Positions 48,981 to 63,597 are shown, numbered from the stretch's first letter. The stretch: 64,000 bases of DNA from Lunularia cruciata (GCA_948567375.1 OX419755.1:13521001-13585000), one strand, 5' to 3'. A program made the numbers and translations. The notes: generated by a model from the sequence alone, not told the origin.

Positions 48981-50138
48981 TGGTGACTGAGCCCGTGAAA
49001 AGACAATGTTTCGTTCTCAGTTCGTGTTTCCATGTTGATGTTGCCGAGAATAGGAACCGGCGGACGGCACCTAGCTACGGACGGTTCGTTCCGGCGGGGG
49101 GGTGAGCGCGCCAACCCTCTCTCTTTCTTTCCTTCCTTTACTCTCCGCTCGCTGGACTTCTCTTGTTTGTCTCTGCGTGTCTGTGCGCTCCCTCTTTCCC
49201 TCTCTCTCTCAACTTTCCTTCCCTTGATGAGGCTGCACTGGTCTGTTCGCTTTCTCCTGCAAGCCAAGTGCTGATTCGGTAGAAGCGCAAAAGACTACGC
49301 ACGCACGCTCCGCTTGAAGAAGAAGAGCCTGCTTGTATCGTCTCGTCGTGTCTCGTGTCTGTTCAGTTTGGCGTTCGTCGTCTCGTGTCACTAGTGTAGA
49401 GAGAGTGCCATTGCTGTTGCTCTCGCGTTTGTTGCGATACAACCTGCCTGGCTCCATGTTTCCTACCCGGGGCCGGTTATTGGTAGTGGAGCCTCTTGTG
49501 TTCTCGTCGGGCTTGGTGTAGAGAGTGCGGCTCGACTCGCGGTCCTCGCTCGCATTTGATTGGGGGGTGGGGGGGGTTTGAAGGTTTATTTTCGCCCGTC
49601 ACGAAGGTTTATTTTCGCCGTTTTCTTTTTCTTGTTCCGGGTTTTACTTTCCAAAATCTTGGAGGTTGTCAACTCTGTATACGGTCTTTTGGTTGATTGT
49701 TGTAGGCATCGCATCTTGGCGCGATAATCTGTGGTGCGCGGGTACTTCTCTTCTGGCCGGGACTCGAACTCTATTTTCAGGTCTTTCCTATCTGCGATCA
49801 GTCTGTTGTGCCGATCGCAGACCTGTCCTCTTCAGGATTTGGATCATTTTTTGTCGCACAGGTTCAGTTCACTCATCTATTTCAATTGGCATTGATCTCC
49901 CATTCCTCCGTCCGCCGTTCAGTGCGTTCTGAACTCGGCTTGGGCCAGATACATTATTTCCATAGATATTCTTGGTGTTTCGTTCCACAAGTTGTCCTGC
50001 ACAGCCAAGTATAATTGCTCAAACGGGCTCTGTAGTTTTTAGATCTATAGACAGTAAGCCTTGTGCTGGTTTCTATCACGAGTCGATCACTTTGGGAAAA
50101 GGTACTCTGCGCAAACGAAATCAATCAGAGTAGGAAAG
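48981..50138 (+). promoter_or_regulatory. Promoter and 5' leader region of the UBP1-like gene
   Basis: A CT-rich stretch (about 49110-49220), typical of plant core promoters and leaders, is followed by a G run at about 49560-49580 and a direct repeat of GAAGGTTTATTTTCGCC (about 49579 and 49603). Several upstream ATGs exist, so the leader is probably long, perhaps intron-containing. No transcription start was fixed. Confidence 0.45.
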
Positions 50139-53100
50139 ATGTACGCAATGGTGCCGCAACAGCAGGCACAGCAGCAAGTCACACAGCAACAGCAGCAGGA
50201 ACAGTTGCAATACCAGCAACGATTGAATCAGCAAAACCTTATGCAACAGGCTATGCTCCAGCAGCAGCAGCCTATGTACCACCCGGGATTGCTCACCGCC
50301 ATGTCCCAGGTACACGTTCCTCCTCTTACTTGCTGCCAATCTTTCAGTACCTCTGCTCTTACCTTTCACGGTTCTACTCTGCAAACTAAGCTCCTCCAGC
50401 GATGGTTTTTATCAATTGAAGAAGCGATTCAAGGTTTAAGCTACGTCCAATGTTCAATTGGCTTGGAGTAGTCTGTATGCATATATGTCTCTTCAGCATG
50501 AAATTTTGTCTCTAAAATTTTCATTCCATTGCTTTTGCGGACCCACCTTAACTTCATGGATGGAAATTCTATCTTGAAATGTGACCAATTGTTTTCTTAG
50601 CTGACTTGTTTAGCGTGTAACTCCAGCACATCGAGACCTAATAACGTCAATTTATGGAGCTGTATGGTCATTTTCACTTGCGCTTAATAGACGAACAGAG
50701 CTTGGTCGAAAAGTTAGTTCAGAAGCCTTGGTCATGTCTGAAACTGTACTAGAGAGGTCTCGAGCATCTTGAATTTCTCTTCTGCATCTTGTTTTCGATG
50801 TCTAACTACTTCTCCTGTATGCTAGTGAATTCGGTCTAGCTAAACGTGAGTCTTGCAACCAGTCTCATTTTGTTTTGTCAGGAGAAGTCGTGTCTATTTT
50901 TTGTTTTGCTTATTGTAATGAGAGACGGTAGATGAGTGCACAGAACAGAGGCGGGTACATTCACATCTTCTATTCGTTGTTTATTTTTTCCATCGCCCTT
51001 CTTTATATTTTATTGCAGATTGAGCCAATTCCAAGTGGGAATCTGCCACCCGGGTTTGATGCAACTTCATGCCGCAGTGTGTGAGTGCGCTGCTGCTTTT
51101 GTCTTCCTTTGCAGCTGTTCTTTTTTTAACCTTTCATTGTTATAGCACTTCCCGCGAACAGGTATTCTGACTTTTATCTTTTTCTTGGGGTATTGCCTAG
51201 ATGTTGTTAGGACCTTATGGGGTTTCAGTTACGTTTGAACACATATTAACGTCCTTTCACTTCTTGTAACAATGTACAACTGAGAGATCTTTCGTTGTTT
51301 ATATTGAAGATCAGGCTGCCTGCTTTCTTTCTTTTCCATCAATGTCTGAAGACCATTTCATGAATAATCATTGGTCTACCTATCACGTGAGTGAAGAAGA
51401 GAACTTAATCAAGCAACCGAAGATACCATTTCCCTCTCACCTAGTGTCAACGAGCTGCGTCAGTTATTGCGCAGTAATCTAATAATGTTTATCAAAGTCA
51501 GGACTTGATGTAATCTTCGTGAATCAGTGGATAATTATGAAGTATGGAATTGATGTAGGTATGTTGGCAACATTCACACGAAAGTAACAGAAGGCTTGCT
51601 TGCGGAGGTCTTCGCGAGTGCTGGCCCTTTGGAGGGCTGTAAACTGATCAGGAAAGAGAAGGTAAGGCGCACTTTCACCTTAACCTCCATGGTTGTCTTA
51701 ATCCCTAAAGTTAGATGACATCTGGCGATGAGAAGAATATGAAAGAGAAGCTGAAAGACACAGACTAATCCTGCTCCCGGTATTTAAATTGAATCGCTGG
51801 ATATTGCTGTGTTTCCGGAAATTGCTCATGTCATCCTACTTTAAGCCGGAATTAAATCAACTCTTTCATTGCAGTCCTCTTATGGCTTCGTGGACTACTT
51901 CGACCACAGATCGGCTGCGGCTGCTTTACTCACTCTGAATGGCAGACAAATGTACGTGTGCTTGCTTCAAATATGTTTACACGTAGATTAACTTGACTGC
52001 CAAGGGCAAATTGATAATCGTACCCAACAACTCTCGTCAATTGCGAAGCATCGACCTACTATTCTCAGATTTAACAGTTGTTGAATGTATGATCAACTGT
52101 CGAGACTTGCGACGGTCATTCAGACTAACACTTCATGCGTGGTATTACAGGTTCGGCCAGGCTATCAAGGTCAATTGGGCTTATGCTAGTGGTCAAAGGG
52201 AGGATACAACAGGTTCGTGCATTCTCAATGCCGTTTCCATTTTAGATCCGTTGTGTTGTGACATTTGGTGGCTATTTGCCCCATGCCCAAGGTCTATCTA
52301 CCTTCCAGCTTTTCAGTCAGAGGTCTGGTACAAAATGTCTCCTGTTATCTTAGAATTGTGAGGCTTCTTTTATGAAATCGCTAGAAGTTGGACTGGGGTT
52401 GATAATGTTTGTACGGTTATTGATCGTGTGGTAACATGGCAGGACATTTCAACATTTTCGTTGGTGACCTCAGTCCTGAGGTTACGGATGCTACTCTTTT
52501 TGCTGCGTTTTCTGTGTATCAAAGCTGCTCGTAAGTACAAAAGATTAAATAAAGTAGTCTCTGCTTGTTTATTAGTCCATTTTAATTTCTTTACACATCG
52601 CTGTGAATTTAGCAAGTAGAAAATGTCATCGAAGTTGAGAACGATGCTTTGCAGGGAATAGCAGTTCAGATTAGATTTTGGGATGCAGGGGTGTTAACCT
52701 TTAATATTATTGACCTCTCTTTTTTATACCTGAATCTGATTTTCTACTGCTGGGGTGTCTGGTAGTGATGCGCGAGTCATGTGGGACCAGCGATCAGGTC
52801 GTTCTCGAGGTTTTGGCTTTGTATCTTTCAGAAGTCAGCAGGTAAAGCCACCAAATTCTGCTGAGGCTTCTTCTTGTAAAAGCGTTTTGACAGTCACAGA
52901 ATCTCGAACGTGGACAGGTCTTTCAGAATAGCGAATCTTTCAGGATGTCCCCCGTTTACCGGGAAGTTCAGGTGTCTGGTCATTTTAAGGAGGTTCATGT
53001 TAAGCAGGTAAAAGAAATGTTAGACTTTCAGGCATCTGAATTAGCGGATACCAGCTTTTTTTGTGCGTTCTAACTCAATGCTAATTGAATTAAGAAAACA

Positions 53101-54663
53101 TTAACATGGAGATTCTGCTTTGCTCGCAGGAAGCTGAAAGTGCTATTTCTGAGATGACAGGTGAGTGTATACTGTAAACTAGGATGCTTCCTCTCTCTGC
53201 TTTCCAGGATTTGACACTTGTTTGTGAATGGTGGTGTGCTTTTGGAGAGAAGAAAGTGGCGAGTTTTGAATTAAACCCTTTTAACTTTTGGGCTTGGAAG
53301 GCAAGTGGCTTGGAAGCAGACCAATCCGTTGCAACTGGGCGACGAAAACAAACATGGGGTCAGCTGCAGAAGATAGTAATAATTCTAATGGTGCAGTCGT
53401 TGGAGGTGGTGTGGACCCGGCCATGCTTTCTTCTCCTCAACCTGTCGTCAAGCAAGGTATACTAGATTCCGTGCTTAGAAACTGTTGGAACCTCCAGTAG
53501 CTTTTTGGAAAGATAAGTCCTGGACAAATGTGTTGGTTATTCAGTTCATTGCAGGATTTGTTGCATTTGAAGTGCGACCTCCGATTGGGTTCAGGGCAAC
53601 CAAAATGGTTTTGTTTTTGCTGATTTTGTTCCCTGGGCTGTGAAAGCAGAGGTACACCAACAAGAAGAACAACATCACGAGGAGGCACAGGGCGATACGC
53701 CTGAAAATAATCCCCAGTATACAACTGTGTACGTGGGAAATTTAGCTCATGAGGTACGTATATAGTGTCGTTATTTCTTCCCAAAACAAATAATCTCTTT
53801 GGCTCCCTCTCTCTGGCGCTGGTTTGATTGGTCTCATTTGCCGCATTGGGATTGGGAATGGTGAGTGGAAATTTAAATTTGGTCTTCATGTTTTGCAGGT
53901 AACTCAAGCTGAGCTGCACCGCCAATTTCATTCCTTGGGAGCTGGCATTATTGAAGATGTCCGCGTTCAAAGAGACAAGGGATTCGGATTCGTGAGGTAT
54001 CGCTCACACGAAGAGGCGGCATATGCGATCCAAGCTGCTAATGGACGGGTCATCTGTGGCAAGTCTGTAAAAGTAAGTTCAACTTCTCCGCTGAAATGGA
54101 GAGAGACATTTGTGTATCTTATATCCTTTCTAGTGTTTTCTTGCACTTTTCTAGAGGCGATCTCAAAGTTCGTTTCCATATCATGCTTTCATCTTAAGGA
54201 TCTGTCCTAGGATAACTACGGGTCTGAGTATCTCAGCTATACACCAGCGATTGTAAAGATTTTAGCTAGTACGCAGCTTGAAATAGTTCATACAGCATGG
54301 CTGACACTCAATTTCATTGTTTCTTTCACTTGTCAGTGTTCATGGGGCAGCAAACCAACTCCTCCAGGCACTTCTTCTTCTCCCCTTCCCCCTCCACCTC
54401 CTATGGGACCATTTCAAGGAGTGATTACGCAAACAGGTCAAGGGTACACTACAGCTGATTTATTGGCTTATCAGAGACAATTGGGCATGACTCAAGCAGC
54501 TGCTGGTCGGGCTCTACTTCCTCTACCTCACCAGCAAGGCTTAGGGTTGGGGTTAGGTCAGGCTCCACTAGGCGCCACAGCTAATCGTGCCGTGTATGAT
54601 GGCTTTCAAGCAAGTGCTGCCCTACAGGCGGGGCAGATGGCACAGCAACGCATGTATTACTGA
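50139..54663 (+). CDS. UBP1: UBP1/TIA-1-like triple-RRM RNA-binding protein, 12 exons, 476 aa
   Basis: Exons are 50139-50309, 51019-51080, 51559-51661, 51875-51951, 52151-52212, 52443-52530, 52766-52841, 53130-53160, 53301-53456, 53650-53753, 53899-54072 and 54337-54663; phases and GT-AG borders all agree. Residues 1-57 are glutamine-rich. RRM1 (about 77-151) has RNP2 VYVGNI and RNP1 YGFVDYF, RRM2 (about 161-238) has IFVGDL and RGFGFVSF, and RRM3 (about 300-372) has VYVGNL and KGFGFVRY. The C-terminus is Pro/Gln/Ala-rich and ends QQRMYY. This is the architecture of plant oligouridylate-binding protein 1, the TIA-1 relative that binds U-rich RNA in the nucleus and in stress granules. Start chosen at MYAMVPQQQ because upstream in-frame codons lie in the leader. 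No defects seen. Symbol is by homology. Confidence 0.93.
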
Positions 54664-57600
54664 GGAGTCCGGGGAGCATGCTAGACTTCAACAAAGGCTT
54701 TTCACTTTTGGTTTGTTAGTGACATATCCATCTTACTAAATTCCAATATCTCAGAAAATAAGTGTAGCAGGTAGTGTCAATCACCCTTTGTCCATGAAGT
54801 TCCTGGTTAATCAGGTCGAAATTTAGCATCCGGGGAACCTGAGTTTATAGAAAAAGGCTTTTAGATCTCACATCCAATATCATAGAGAATCGAAACAGTT
54901 AGACACTCGGGAAATACATGATGGTCATGGGCATTTGAGGGTTGTATGAAAGTGGTGCGGTCATTCCTTTCACTAGGTAGTTAAGTTTTGTCTTTGGTAG
55001 GTCATGTCCCTTGCGACAACATCTTATCAAGTCACTGTTCCTGTACGGGAATGCCCAAGCACGGCTCTTAGTATAGTAGGGTGGCTACTCATCATCAGGG
55101 TCTTGACTGCAGCAGGCATTCTGGGGAAAGCTGGAGCTTGCCCAAATGAATAGCAATAGCAAGGGAACAACGGTGTAAAAAGGATACAGTTTTTCGTTTT
55201 CTTTTGGCGAAAAGGTACTGTCTTTCAGTCCTGAACAAACGTGCTCAGTAAAGGGGCCTTCAGAATTTTGTAGTCTAAGATCTGATCTGGATTGAATCGC
55301 ACCTTGTCCGCTTTTAAACTTTATGAGCATCTCATTCTGAAGCTGAAAATAAGCGAACTGGATGTAATCGCGCCATTTTTTATTTCAATGTCTATGCGCA
55401 TCTTCCATCCCCAAGTCAACATGAAAATTCTAGTCTATCAAAGCAGTCCTAACTTTACCAGATGTTCGCGTGATTCCTTGCCTATCCCTTCCTCATTTGG
55501 TGGTCGGATATTGTTCCTTCCCTTCCTCGGAGTTCGTTCGGACTTTACTTACCTAGATCAGGGATTCCTACAATGATGCTCTTCAAATCTGAACTAGGCA
55601 TCACTCATGAACAGGAGTCTGCATGCACGTAGAATGTGTATGCTTTTTGTAATGCTTATCTACTTGTCGTCACCCACAACGGCCAGCACCTGCACACATC
55701 AAGCTGATGCAACCACACACCGTGGAGGGCCCCCTTACAAGAGGGTGTACTTCGGAGTTGGTGAATTGCTTGTCCCCGTCCGACTTCACTGTCCGTGCCA
55801 CTCCAAACCGAGGATGTAACTGCTCCCAGACCCCCACCTACTGGCCAGAATCTCCGTTGAAACCAGTTGGACCAAGTTCCAACCTTCGGGTTCACACAAC
55901 ACCGTTGAAGATTCAGTATCACCCACTATAAATGATTATGCATGAACGTATTACTCACTGTCGTTTCTGAAAGTGAAAATAGATAGAAAGATTTTCCCAA
56001 ATTTTGAGTTTCTCAACACATTTGCAGATTAGATATCAGCAATTCGAAGATTTATGACTAAAACTGGCAGGATCGTAGATTATTCGATGCATAACGTATT
56101 TCTCCCTCTGTCGGTTCTTGAAGTGGAATGATAAAATATCTTCTACGAATGAAATAGTTTATATACAGACATGTCGATGACTCCAAATGCAGGAGACAAC
56201 TTTCTGAACTGGATAGGAGATGTGACGATACTGGGCTATGAGGTCGGGACTTGAAATCTTGGGACAACTGGAAGTCTCGACTTCATAGTCGACTGTGAGG
56301 TCGACCTCGAAGTTAGTTTACTGTGAACACAAATGACCCAGTACGTGAATGAATCTGTCCATGATTCGTACCTTCCAACGATATTGAAATTGTTATTAGT
56401 CTTTTCATGCTTTCGTCTCCAAAACATTAGACGAGGAACACATGATCTGAAACGTGATCCTTAAGAACTACTAGATTAGGAGTTCTTGATGTACCTTTAC
56501 AGTCTACTTCGGTATCCACATGAAAGTCTACGTCCTGGTCAAGGATTTACATATTTCATTATGTTTTGCACAATGGTAACATCCCAATTTTGTTCCAGAT
56601 GCTTCAACTTTTGATTTGAAAATACTTGAATATTTTAAATACATAAGATAATCACAAACAATTTCGTGTCCGTCTATCTTACATCATCCTAAAATCCTTT
56701 TCTCTTCCAAAGCTTTTTACTTTGAACTTGATTACCAACTTCTTGTACTCGAGTATGTTCCCAAATAAGTAAAATTTATCAAATATTTCTTCTATGCTCA
56801 ATTTCTTTTAATTACACATAATCATAAATTTGTGCTGCGTTTGTAAATTGGATAGTGACCATGTAAGGTTTTTGATGAAAACACCTCTTGAAAAATATCC
56901 AGTTCTATTGAATGCAACAGAACATACTTTCAGTTGTGTGAGAATTGTTTCCCACCCCCCACCTCAAAAGAAAGAAGAATGCAGTAAAGCACGATTTCTC
57001 CAAAGTGAGATATATCCAGAAATCTTATTTATGTAAGTGGATAAATTAAATTCTGATGTGGAAGTAACCTAACTATTCATACTTCTACCATGGATACACT
57101 AACATTTGATTTATCCTTGATCTATTCAGTTTTAATACGTTTTACAAGTAACCATCCTCTCTAATGGATCTACAGCAAGGTAAGAGGTTCTGTTCAAGGT
57201 TAATATTCCCACATTTAAGTTTATTAATATTTAAAGGGATATAATTTGATTTGGACTTCACTTGAAAGATCCTTTTGACAGTTTTCACCTCGTTACCCTG
57301 CACAGGTTGATTACCGTTTTGATAATAATTGCTTACCATGAGACATGCCAATGTTGTCTATGCTTACTATTTCCCACTAAACACAATTTCGCACAATGAG
57401 AGGACTGACTATCCTTCTTACGGTGTAAATCTTGGAAGATATTTTGAATACAATCTCCGTTTCCACACCTAGATGGTGTCCAGGAATGAAAATCTTTCTA
57501 CTTCCATTTGATCCATTGGACTGTGACTTCGAAGAGAAATGAAGATCATACATATCCCTAAGAAGTGAATGCTGATAGTGCAAGATTCAAAAACCGGTTC

Positions 57601-58512
57601 TGTTGTGGGGGAGTGTGAAGGCATCCTTTCCCTCTATTGAGTGCACTCTTAAGAGAATTGACTCTTTCTGAAGAACTAGGTAGAGGAATTAAGTAACAGC
57701 TATTTGCACGATGAGGATATTACTGCCATAAAAAGGTGAGCAGTCAGTCTCACAACAATTTGAAGCAGCATCCATGATACTCGTACGCAAAAGTCGATGC
57801 GGACAATATGACGAGAGACTTCAGGAGACAACCAATCAAACACTTCCAGGGAATGTTCTCTCGTAGCTTCTGAATTCACGACAGTATGGACAACAACAAG
57901 TTTGCATTCGAAGTGTTAAACCAGATAGACGCTCTTACCGTTAATCAACAGCATTATTGTCTATATGGTAACATCAAAGAAAACCAAACTTCCCCGGCCT
58001 TGTTGAAGGCATAGCTGGTACCAGTCCTTCACTTCTGGAATTGATGGCGCTGACGAATGACAAGCTAAAGGACTTCCCAGCTGTATTTCGGATCAGTCGC
58101 CCATATGATTATATGAATAGACTGGGGAGTGAAGGCCCACTAGCACATTATAGGACCATAAAATATTAGGTCCTGAAACTGCACATTCTCCCATCCGACT
58201 AAACAGCTGACTAAGGAACATGAATCTAGATTAGGTTTCCAAGATATATGGAGTGACACTACAACAGCAATGAGCAGCGGAAGCCTTAATTTCTGTAAAT
58301 GAACCTTATAGTCGGTTTCAAGATAATAACATGCTTGGAATGACCTGTGGAATCTCCGCAGAATGCGCTTACAGCGAATGTCAGGTCATGGCCTTATGAC
58401 CACACCTGACCAGAAGCCGATCCCTACAAATCTATTTACACAAAATTTGTGTAGGGAAAGCTTGAAGGTAAATTTCCAACCTAAGAGCCATATACTCCCA
58501 GTACAACCGACT
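54664..58512. other. Intergenic between UBP1-like and CACTIN
   Basis: The first few hundred bases should be the UBP1 3' UTR. A minus-strand frame ending at 55085 has a hydrophobic C-terminal segment (FYTVVPLLLLFIWA), but no further exons could be joined. A GC-rich island at about 55660-55910 has no assigned coding sense. The rest is AT-rich and without features. Confidence 0.4.
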
Positions 58513-61500
58513 TTAACGACGATATCTATATCGCTTAAAGTTGAAGTAGACATGCAGTATACCCCTTTCGAAAGTGCATTTGAACCCTTTCTTGTGTGAA
58601 TACTCCCATTCCTTGTTGACAATTCTGAACGCCTGCAGAGCAAATAAATATTATTCGATGAAAGTCTTTATTTCGTCAACCTACAAGCACGGGTCCTGAA
58701 CCCACTAACAAACACTGCTACTAGGAAATCAGAGAACTTACGTCGAGCAGTCTCCAGGTGCGGGACAAGAGCAATAGGCAAAACAGAGTACCAAAGCACG
58801 ACGTGAAAAAGTAGGACACGATGCACTTACAATGTCCTCATAAGGAGGGCCTGCTTTAAATCTGATCAGGCATGTTTCTCCCATGCTCCCATCTTTTTCA
58901 ATGAAATACGTCGGAGCCCTTGTTTTATCAACAAGATCGGGATAAAAAATGTTGAACTTGTACCCTTGAACAATCTTAGGTGGAGGATTATCATGATCGT
59001 AATGAGTCTGATTGTACTTGTTCCACTCATATCCAGTATGAACACGGTTAAAGTACTTTGGCTTTCGTGGGCGATATTTGTCGTGCCACCAATATACCTA
59101 CATCAGAGACCAGGTGCAACACAAAACTTATCAACATGCTGCTAGATCAATACACAAGCTACCAGCTCAAGAGTTGCTATACGGATGCCAAGGAAGAGAT
59201 CTATCTCAGCTCCACAGCGCCTGCATTCTACCTGTGACTCAAGATTGACTTCCGCGCCGATGCCAAGGATGGCATCCCCTTCTTCCACGCCACCCATGGC
59301 CTTCAGTACCAAAGCTCTCTCTTGGCCAGTCAACTCCATGTTGTCATCATCCGCAACATTTGATCCCACGGCTGCCTCCTGTAGTCTACGTTGCTGCTCT
59401 TCCAGCACCTCTGCCCTCTTCCGCTCCTGGTGTTATGAACCAAAATCGGAATATGTGTTAAGCAGACAGTGAAGATAGCTGTGCACCTTCTACTTATATA
59501 TAACTTCATTGTTTCAGCATGAATTTGCCTTTGCTAGAGGACCATGAAGACAACACCAAGAGCAAAGTTTCCACTTCTACTCTTTCGTCAAACACCCCTT
59601 TTGAAACGCCAAGACTTAGAAAAAAGCGAGACTCACCAGTTCCAGTTTATCTGCTTCAGGATCCACCACTTCATCACCTTCATAGTCATGAACAAGCTCT
59701 GGGGAAAAGGAACCAGGTTCTTCTTCAGCCTCCTTTGCGACCTCCTCTTGGGCCATTGGTTCTGGTGAATAAGACCCCGATTCTGCAACAGTACGGAGAT
59801 ATATTAGGCATCCGTCTCTTTCTCCAACACTGTCTTGCTGGTTTGACTGGTTTGACTTACAAGGTTTGGTTACGAACGAATGACAGCAAATACACTGATC
59901 ATAAACAGACTTCGTAAGATGCAACGCAGCAATTCCTGTTTGTTTCTGGCATGCGAGAATAGTAGGACCCCAAATCTGTTTTCAAGTGATGAGCACTGAG
60001 AGTTTCCGAGTGTCCAAAAAGATCAAACTAGGAGATTCACCATCTGGCCTCCACAAGTTGGCGGGCCATATCACAACAGTACCTGGCATACTTCTGTACA
60101 AGAATTGTCCTTCCTTACCTGCACCTTCAACATCACCCCTCTCTGGGACTTCTGCTTGGCCATCCGAATCTTCTGCTTGACCACCGGGTTGATGTTCCTG
60201 ATCTTCTGAGTCCTGGAGACGTTGCAGATGCTGGCGCAGCAGATCTGCATGAATTTCTCTAAGTCGTGCCTGCATACATCGTTCAAGCGTTGCGTAAAAA
60301 GTCAAGCCCGTCAAATCAACTAAGCGGTACCAAGGCCAAAACCGCGTTGTTTAGTTTCTCAGCTTTTGTTACAGTAGATGACTGAACAATTGGGTACTCA
60401 TAACAGCGAAAATTGCTTAGGTAATTTACCCACCAACTGGCCAGAGAGCACCATGGACCGATACTGTGTTCTCATGGTCAAAAAGATGCAACATTAAATA
60501 ACTCCAGAGCCATCTCGCTACTTTACAGTCAAGATAATATCGTAGGAAGATATATCTCTATGTGTCTAGATTTGGCTACCGTCCGACAGCTGGTAGAAAC
60601 GTAAAATTCTAGTGTAAGCACTGCCCGAAGCAACACGGAAAATTGGCATGTGATACATAACAGACTTCAGTTTCATAGACTAAGCCAAGAAGTAGCAAGA
60701 AACGCCCAGAGAGAAACAAACGAATCTTAAGACGTACAGGACTAAAAGAGCACAGAATGAACAGATGATAAATGGAACTAGTTACTACAACAAACTATTT
60801 CCATTAACAGACTAAACCTGACCACCAAACAGTCTACAAAGGACAAGCGCTTGAACGAACACCATCATCAAAGTAATTTAAGAAATTTAGCCGTCCAACG
60901 TGAACAAGGTCGACTGGATGTGAATTAAACCACACCTTGGCTTTGAAGATGTGAAGACGTTTCAACACTGCTTCCCAATATTCGACCACTTTAGCTGTGC
61001 CCGAGCGCATTTGAGACTCAATTCGATCTTGCATTTCATCAAGTTCGTGGTAGCTCTTCCCCTGAAGCATTTTCCTAACTTCTGTATCGACACTTGCATG
61101 CAACCCCATATCCTCTGCTATAAGCTCAGGAGGAGGTTCTTCTCCTCGCACGCGAGCACGATCCAAAGCATCCCTTTTTCGTGCTTCTGCTATTTCCCAG
61201 TCGCACACTACCATCATGGCCTGCAGTTGTACAATGATCACAGCAAGTTGATATTAAGCTCCGTCGCTTTACTCTTTGCTTGCGCTGATTTCCTGATCGT
61301 AAAGAGGAGTATTGATGCAGAATTACAATTCTCCAGATGTTATTCTTACCTCCCAAAACTCTATGTGAGTAGGAGTTGCACGATCTAGCTCCAGATGCAT
61401 CTTGATGTCCAAGCGCAGTTCCTCCATCTCCTTAACAGTTAGTCCCTGCCAGATTGCAGTAGGCATTGATGAGTGAGTCGCGTGAGGAAACTGATATTGG

Positions 61501-63404
61501 ACTGTGTCTGAAAAGCCGCACGGTTGAGCATCCCGTCTCCTCACACACGCAGTGAGTAACAAGAGATAGTGTTTGTACCTTTGCTACCCGCGGCTTTTGA
61601 TCTACTGGGCAAATAGTTGAGAAGCCTTGAAGCATCAAAGGAGTTACCTTGTATATCTTGTAAGGCTCATTAATTTCGATATCAAAATCGTCGGATAGGT
61701 TTAGATTTTTGGACAAAACATCGATGGGCTTGGCACGTCCTTCACGGAGACGAATGTCTGACCGAACCTTGCTTTGCTCAAAATGAAACTGCATCCGTAC
61801 AGGCAAAAGACCCAAGGTTACTTAGCCTCGAAGCTAAATCGAAATGATACTTCCCACGAGACTTGCAAGTTCTCAAATTCTTCCAGCCTTAGAACTTTGC
61901 CTGGAATGAGTCAAAGCCACGAATGAATCTGCTTGGGTCACTTTGACATGTTCCATACCTCCTCTTCCTTCCTCTCCCAATCTTGGAACTCGGCTCTTGC
62001 TCTCTCTCTCGCCAGCATGGCCTGCGTAACAAGAGAATTCAGAACAAGTAGAGATCTGCAGCTAAACCTCCATGACGGAGAAAACATTCTAATCATGAGC
62101 AGGTTGCAAAAAGCAGCCAAGTCAAGTTGGGATGACGTGGAGCCCTGGTGAGATTCGTCACAGCTAAACCATACGTCTTGACAGACTTCGAAGACGAGTT
62201 AAGAAGATAATGATATCAATGGAAAGAAAAACTCCAGGTTGCCAGCAAGATGTGACAGATTGCATGTTCACGTGAAGTTGCACCTGGGTTTCTACATCTA
62301 CATGGTTTACCAGATTATTCTCCACCATTACACTCACCATTTCTTCCTCGTGTTGAGCCTTCTCGAGCGCTCTCTCCTCTCTGCGCTTCTTCACCTTCTC
62401 GATTTCGGCCTGAATTGCACAACAGAAGGGTATAAAAACACCGGCTTTTGATCCTGTAATTTCTAGGAACAACATCATCCAACGCCTAGTACGACAATCA
62501 GATAAGAAGCAAATGTACGCACCATCCGCTCCTTTTGCCGCTTCTTCTCAGCCTTCAGTGACAGCTCCCGAGGATCCAAACCGTTGGTCAGGTCTTTCTC
62601 AATTTTCTTTCTCCAAACAAACCTAAGTGATACACATGTAAGCCCCAACAAGTGAACAATCATCCAATGACGATCATGTTTTACTTCAATACCGTCAGCA
62701 GGCAATAGATGAAAACTAACGCACTTGAACTGATCTACCGTAAGCCGGCCTCAACTTCAACAGACCACAAAATTGCCTTCCGCATAATCATTCTACTGAC
62801 GCAGCTTAAGCTTTTCCAAGTACGCAGTCTTCAGTACGAGCTCCAAGATCATTCAAGCCAGAAGACCTACTTTTCTGTAAGATTGGAATCTCCAAATGGA
62901 TTGCTGTCATTCGTGTAGCCTGATACGGTTTGTGTCTTCAGTCTTTTGGCCACTTTAAGAGCCTGCAACAGCCAGAAGCGCAATACGGAATTTTTAAAAT
63001 TACTTCCATTTTCTAGTGAGCGAAATCTTGGACAGATTTCGAAGATTGCATAAAAGCGACTGGTTGCTGCACATTACAAAGCTTCGACAAAATTCACAAA
63101 AATGTACCTTCTTATGAGCCTTCTTCGCCAAGTACTCTTTGAGCTCTTCGTCAGTAATCCTCGTTGGAGGCCGACCGCCGCTTCCATCCGAGTCGTCACC
63201 GCTGTCGGACTCCTCATCACGCCCTCGGCGCTTCCTTCTCGTCCTGGCGAGTTTACCATCCGATTCTTCACTGTCGGAATCATCGTCTCTTCTCCTGTGT
63301 TTTCTCGAATGGCTGCGTGATTGCGAACGATGTGAGCTCTTCTTGATCGACCTCCGTTGCCTCTCTTCCTCCTCTTCTTCCGAGCTCGTACCAGCTCTCG
63401 CCAT
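58513..63404 (-). CDS. CACTIN: CACTIN homologue, 13 exons, 674 aa
   Basis: Minus-order exons are 63404-63108, 62962-62871, 62622-62523, 62409-62338, 62021-61959, 61788-61648, 61445-61350, 61220-60936, 60269-60119, 59782-59637, 59426-59232, 59097-58831 and 58632-58513. They join in phase to 2025 nt. The N-terminus is an Arg/Ser- and acid-rich tail (KKSSHRSQSRSHSRKHRRR), then TQTVSGYTNDSNPFGDSNLT and charged helices. The central cactin domain lies at about 190-382 (TVKEMEELRLDIKMHLELD, IEFWE). The C-terminal CactinC domain at about 547-674 carries VYWWHDKYRPRKPKYFNRVH, GPPYEDIAF, KEWEYSHKKGFKCTFERGIL and a final RYRYRR. CACTIN is a conserved nuclear, spliceosome-associated protein needed for accurate pre-mRNA splicing and for embryogenesis in plants. 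The start is the ATG in MARAGTSSEEEEE; an in-frame ATG 33 nt upstream is less conserved in character. Length is close to plant orthologues. Confidence 0.95.
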
Positions 63405-63597
63405 GATTTTAAATCCTCTCACTCCGATCAAATTCACTGAATTTCTCGTTTCGCTGATTTCTTTCCCTTTCCTTCTTCACCAACACGCTCTGCCTACAGT
63501 GGGAGTTGATAGTTCCATTTCCCAGAACCATTTTCTCTACTCACTGTACATTCGTGTGCTCTTCTTTTAACCACGGACTCGACGACGGAAACTGTGG
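63405..63597 (-). promoter_or_regulatory. CACTIN 5' flank
   Basis: This short stretch between the start codon and the 19-bp hairpin should hold the 5' UTR and core promoter. No TATA box was identified with confidence. Confidence 0.4.

Noticed and set aside
50063-50389. Alternative frame over the UBP1 first exon
   Set aside because: It is a shadow of the CAG/CAA-rich exon 1. The Q-rich frame continues in phase into three clear RRMs.
55085-55330. Tail-anchored protein C-terminus on the minus strand
   Set aside because: The hydrophobic end is suggestive, but no upstream exon with matching phase or conserved sequence was found, and it lies where the UBP1 3' region should be.
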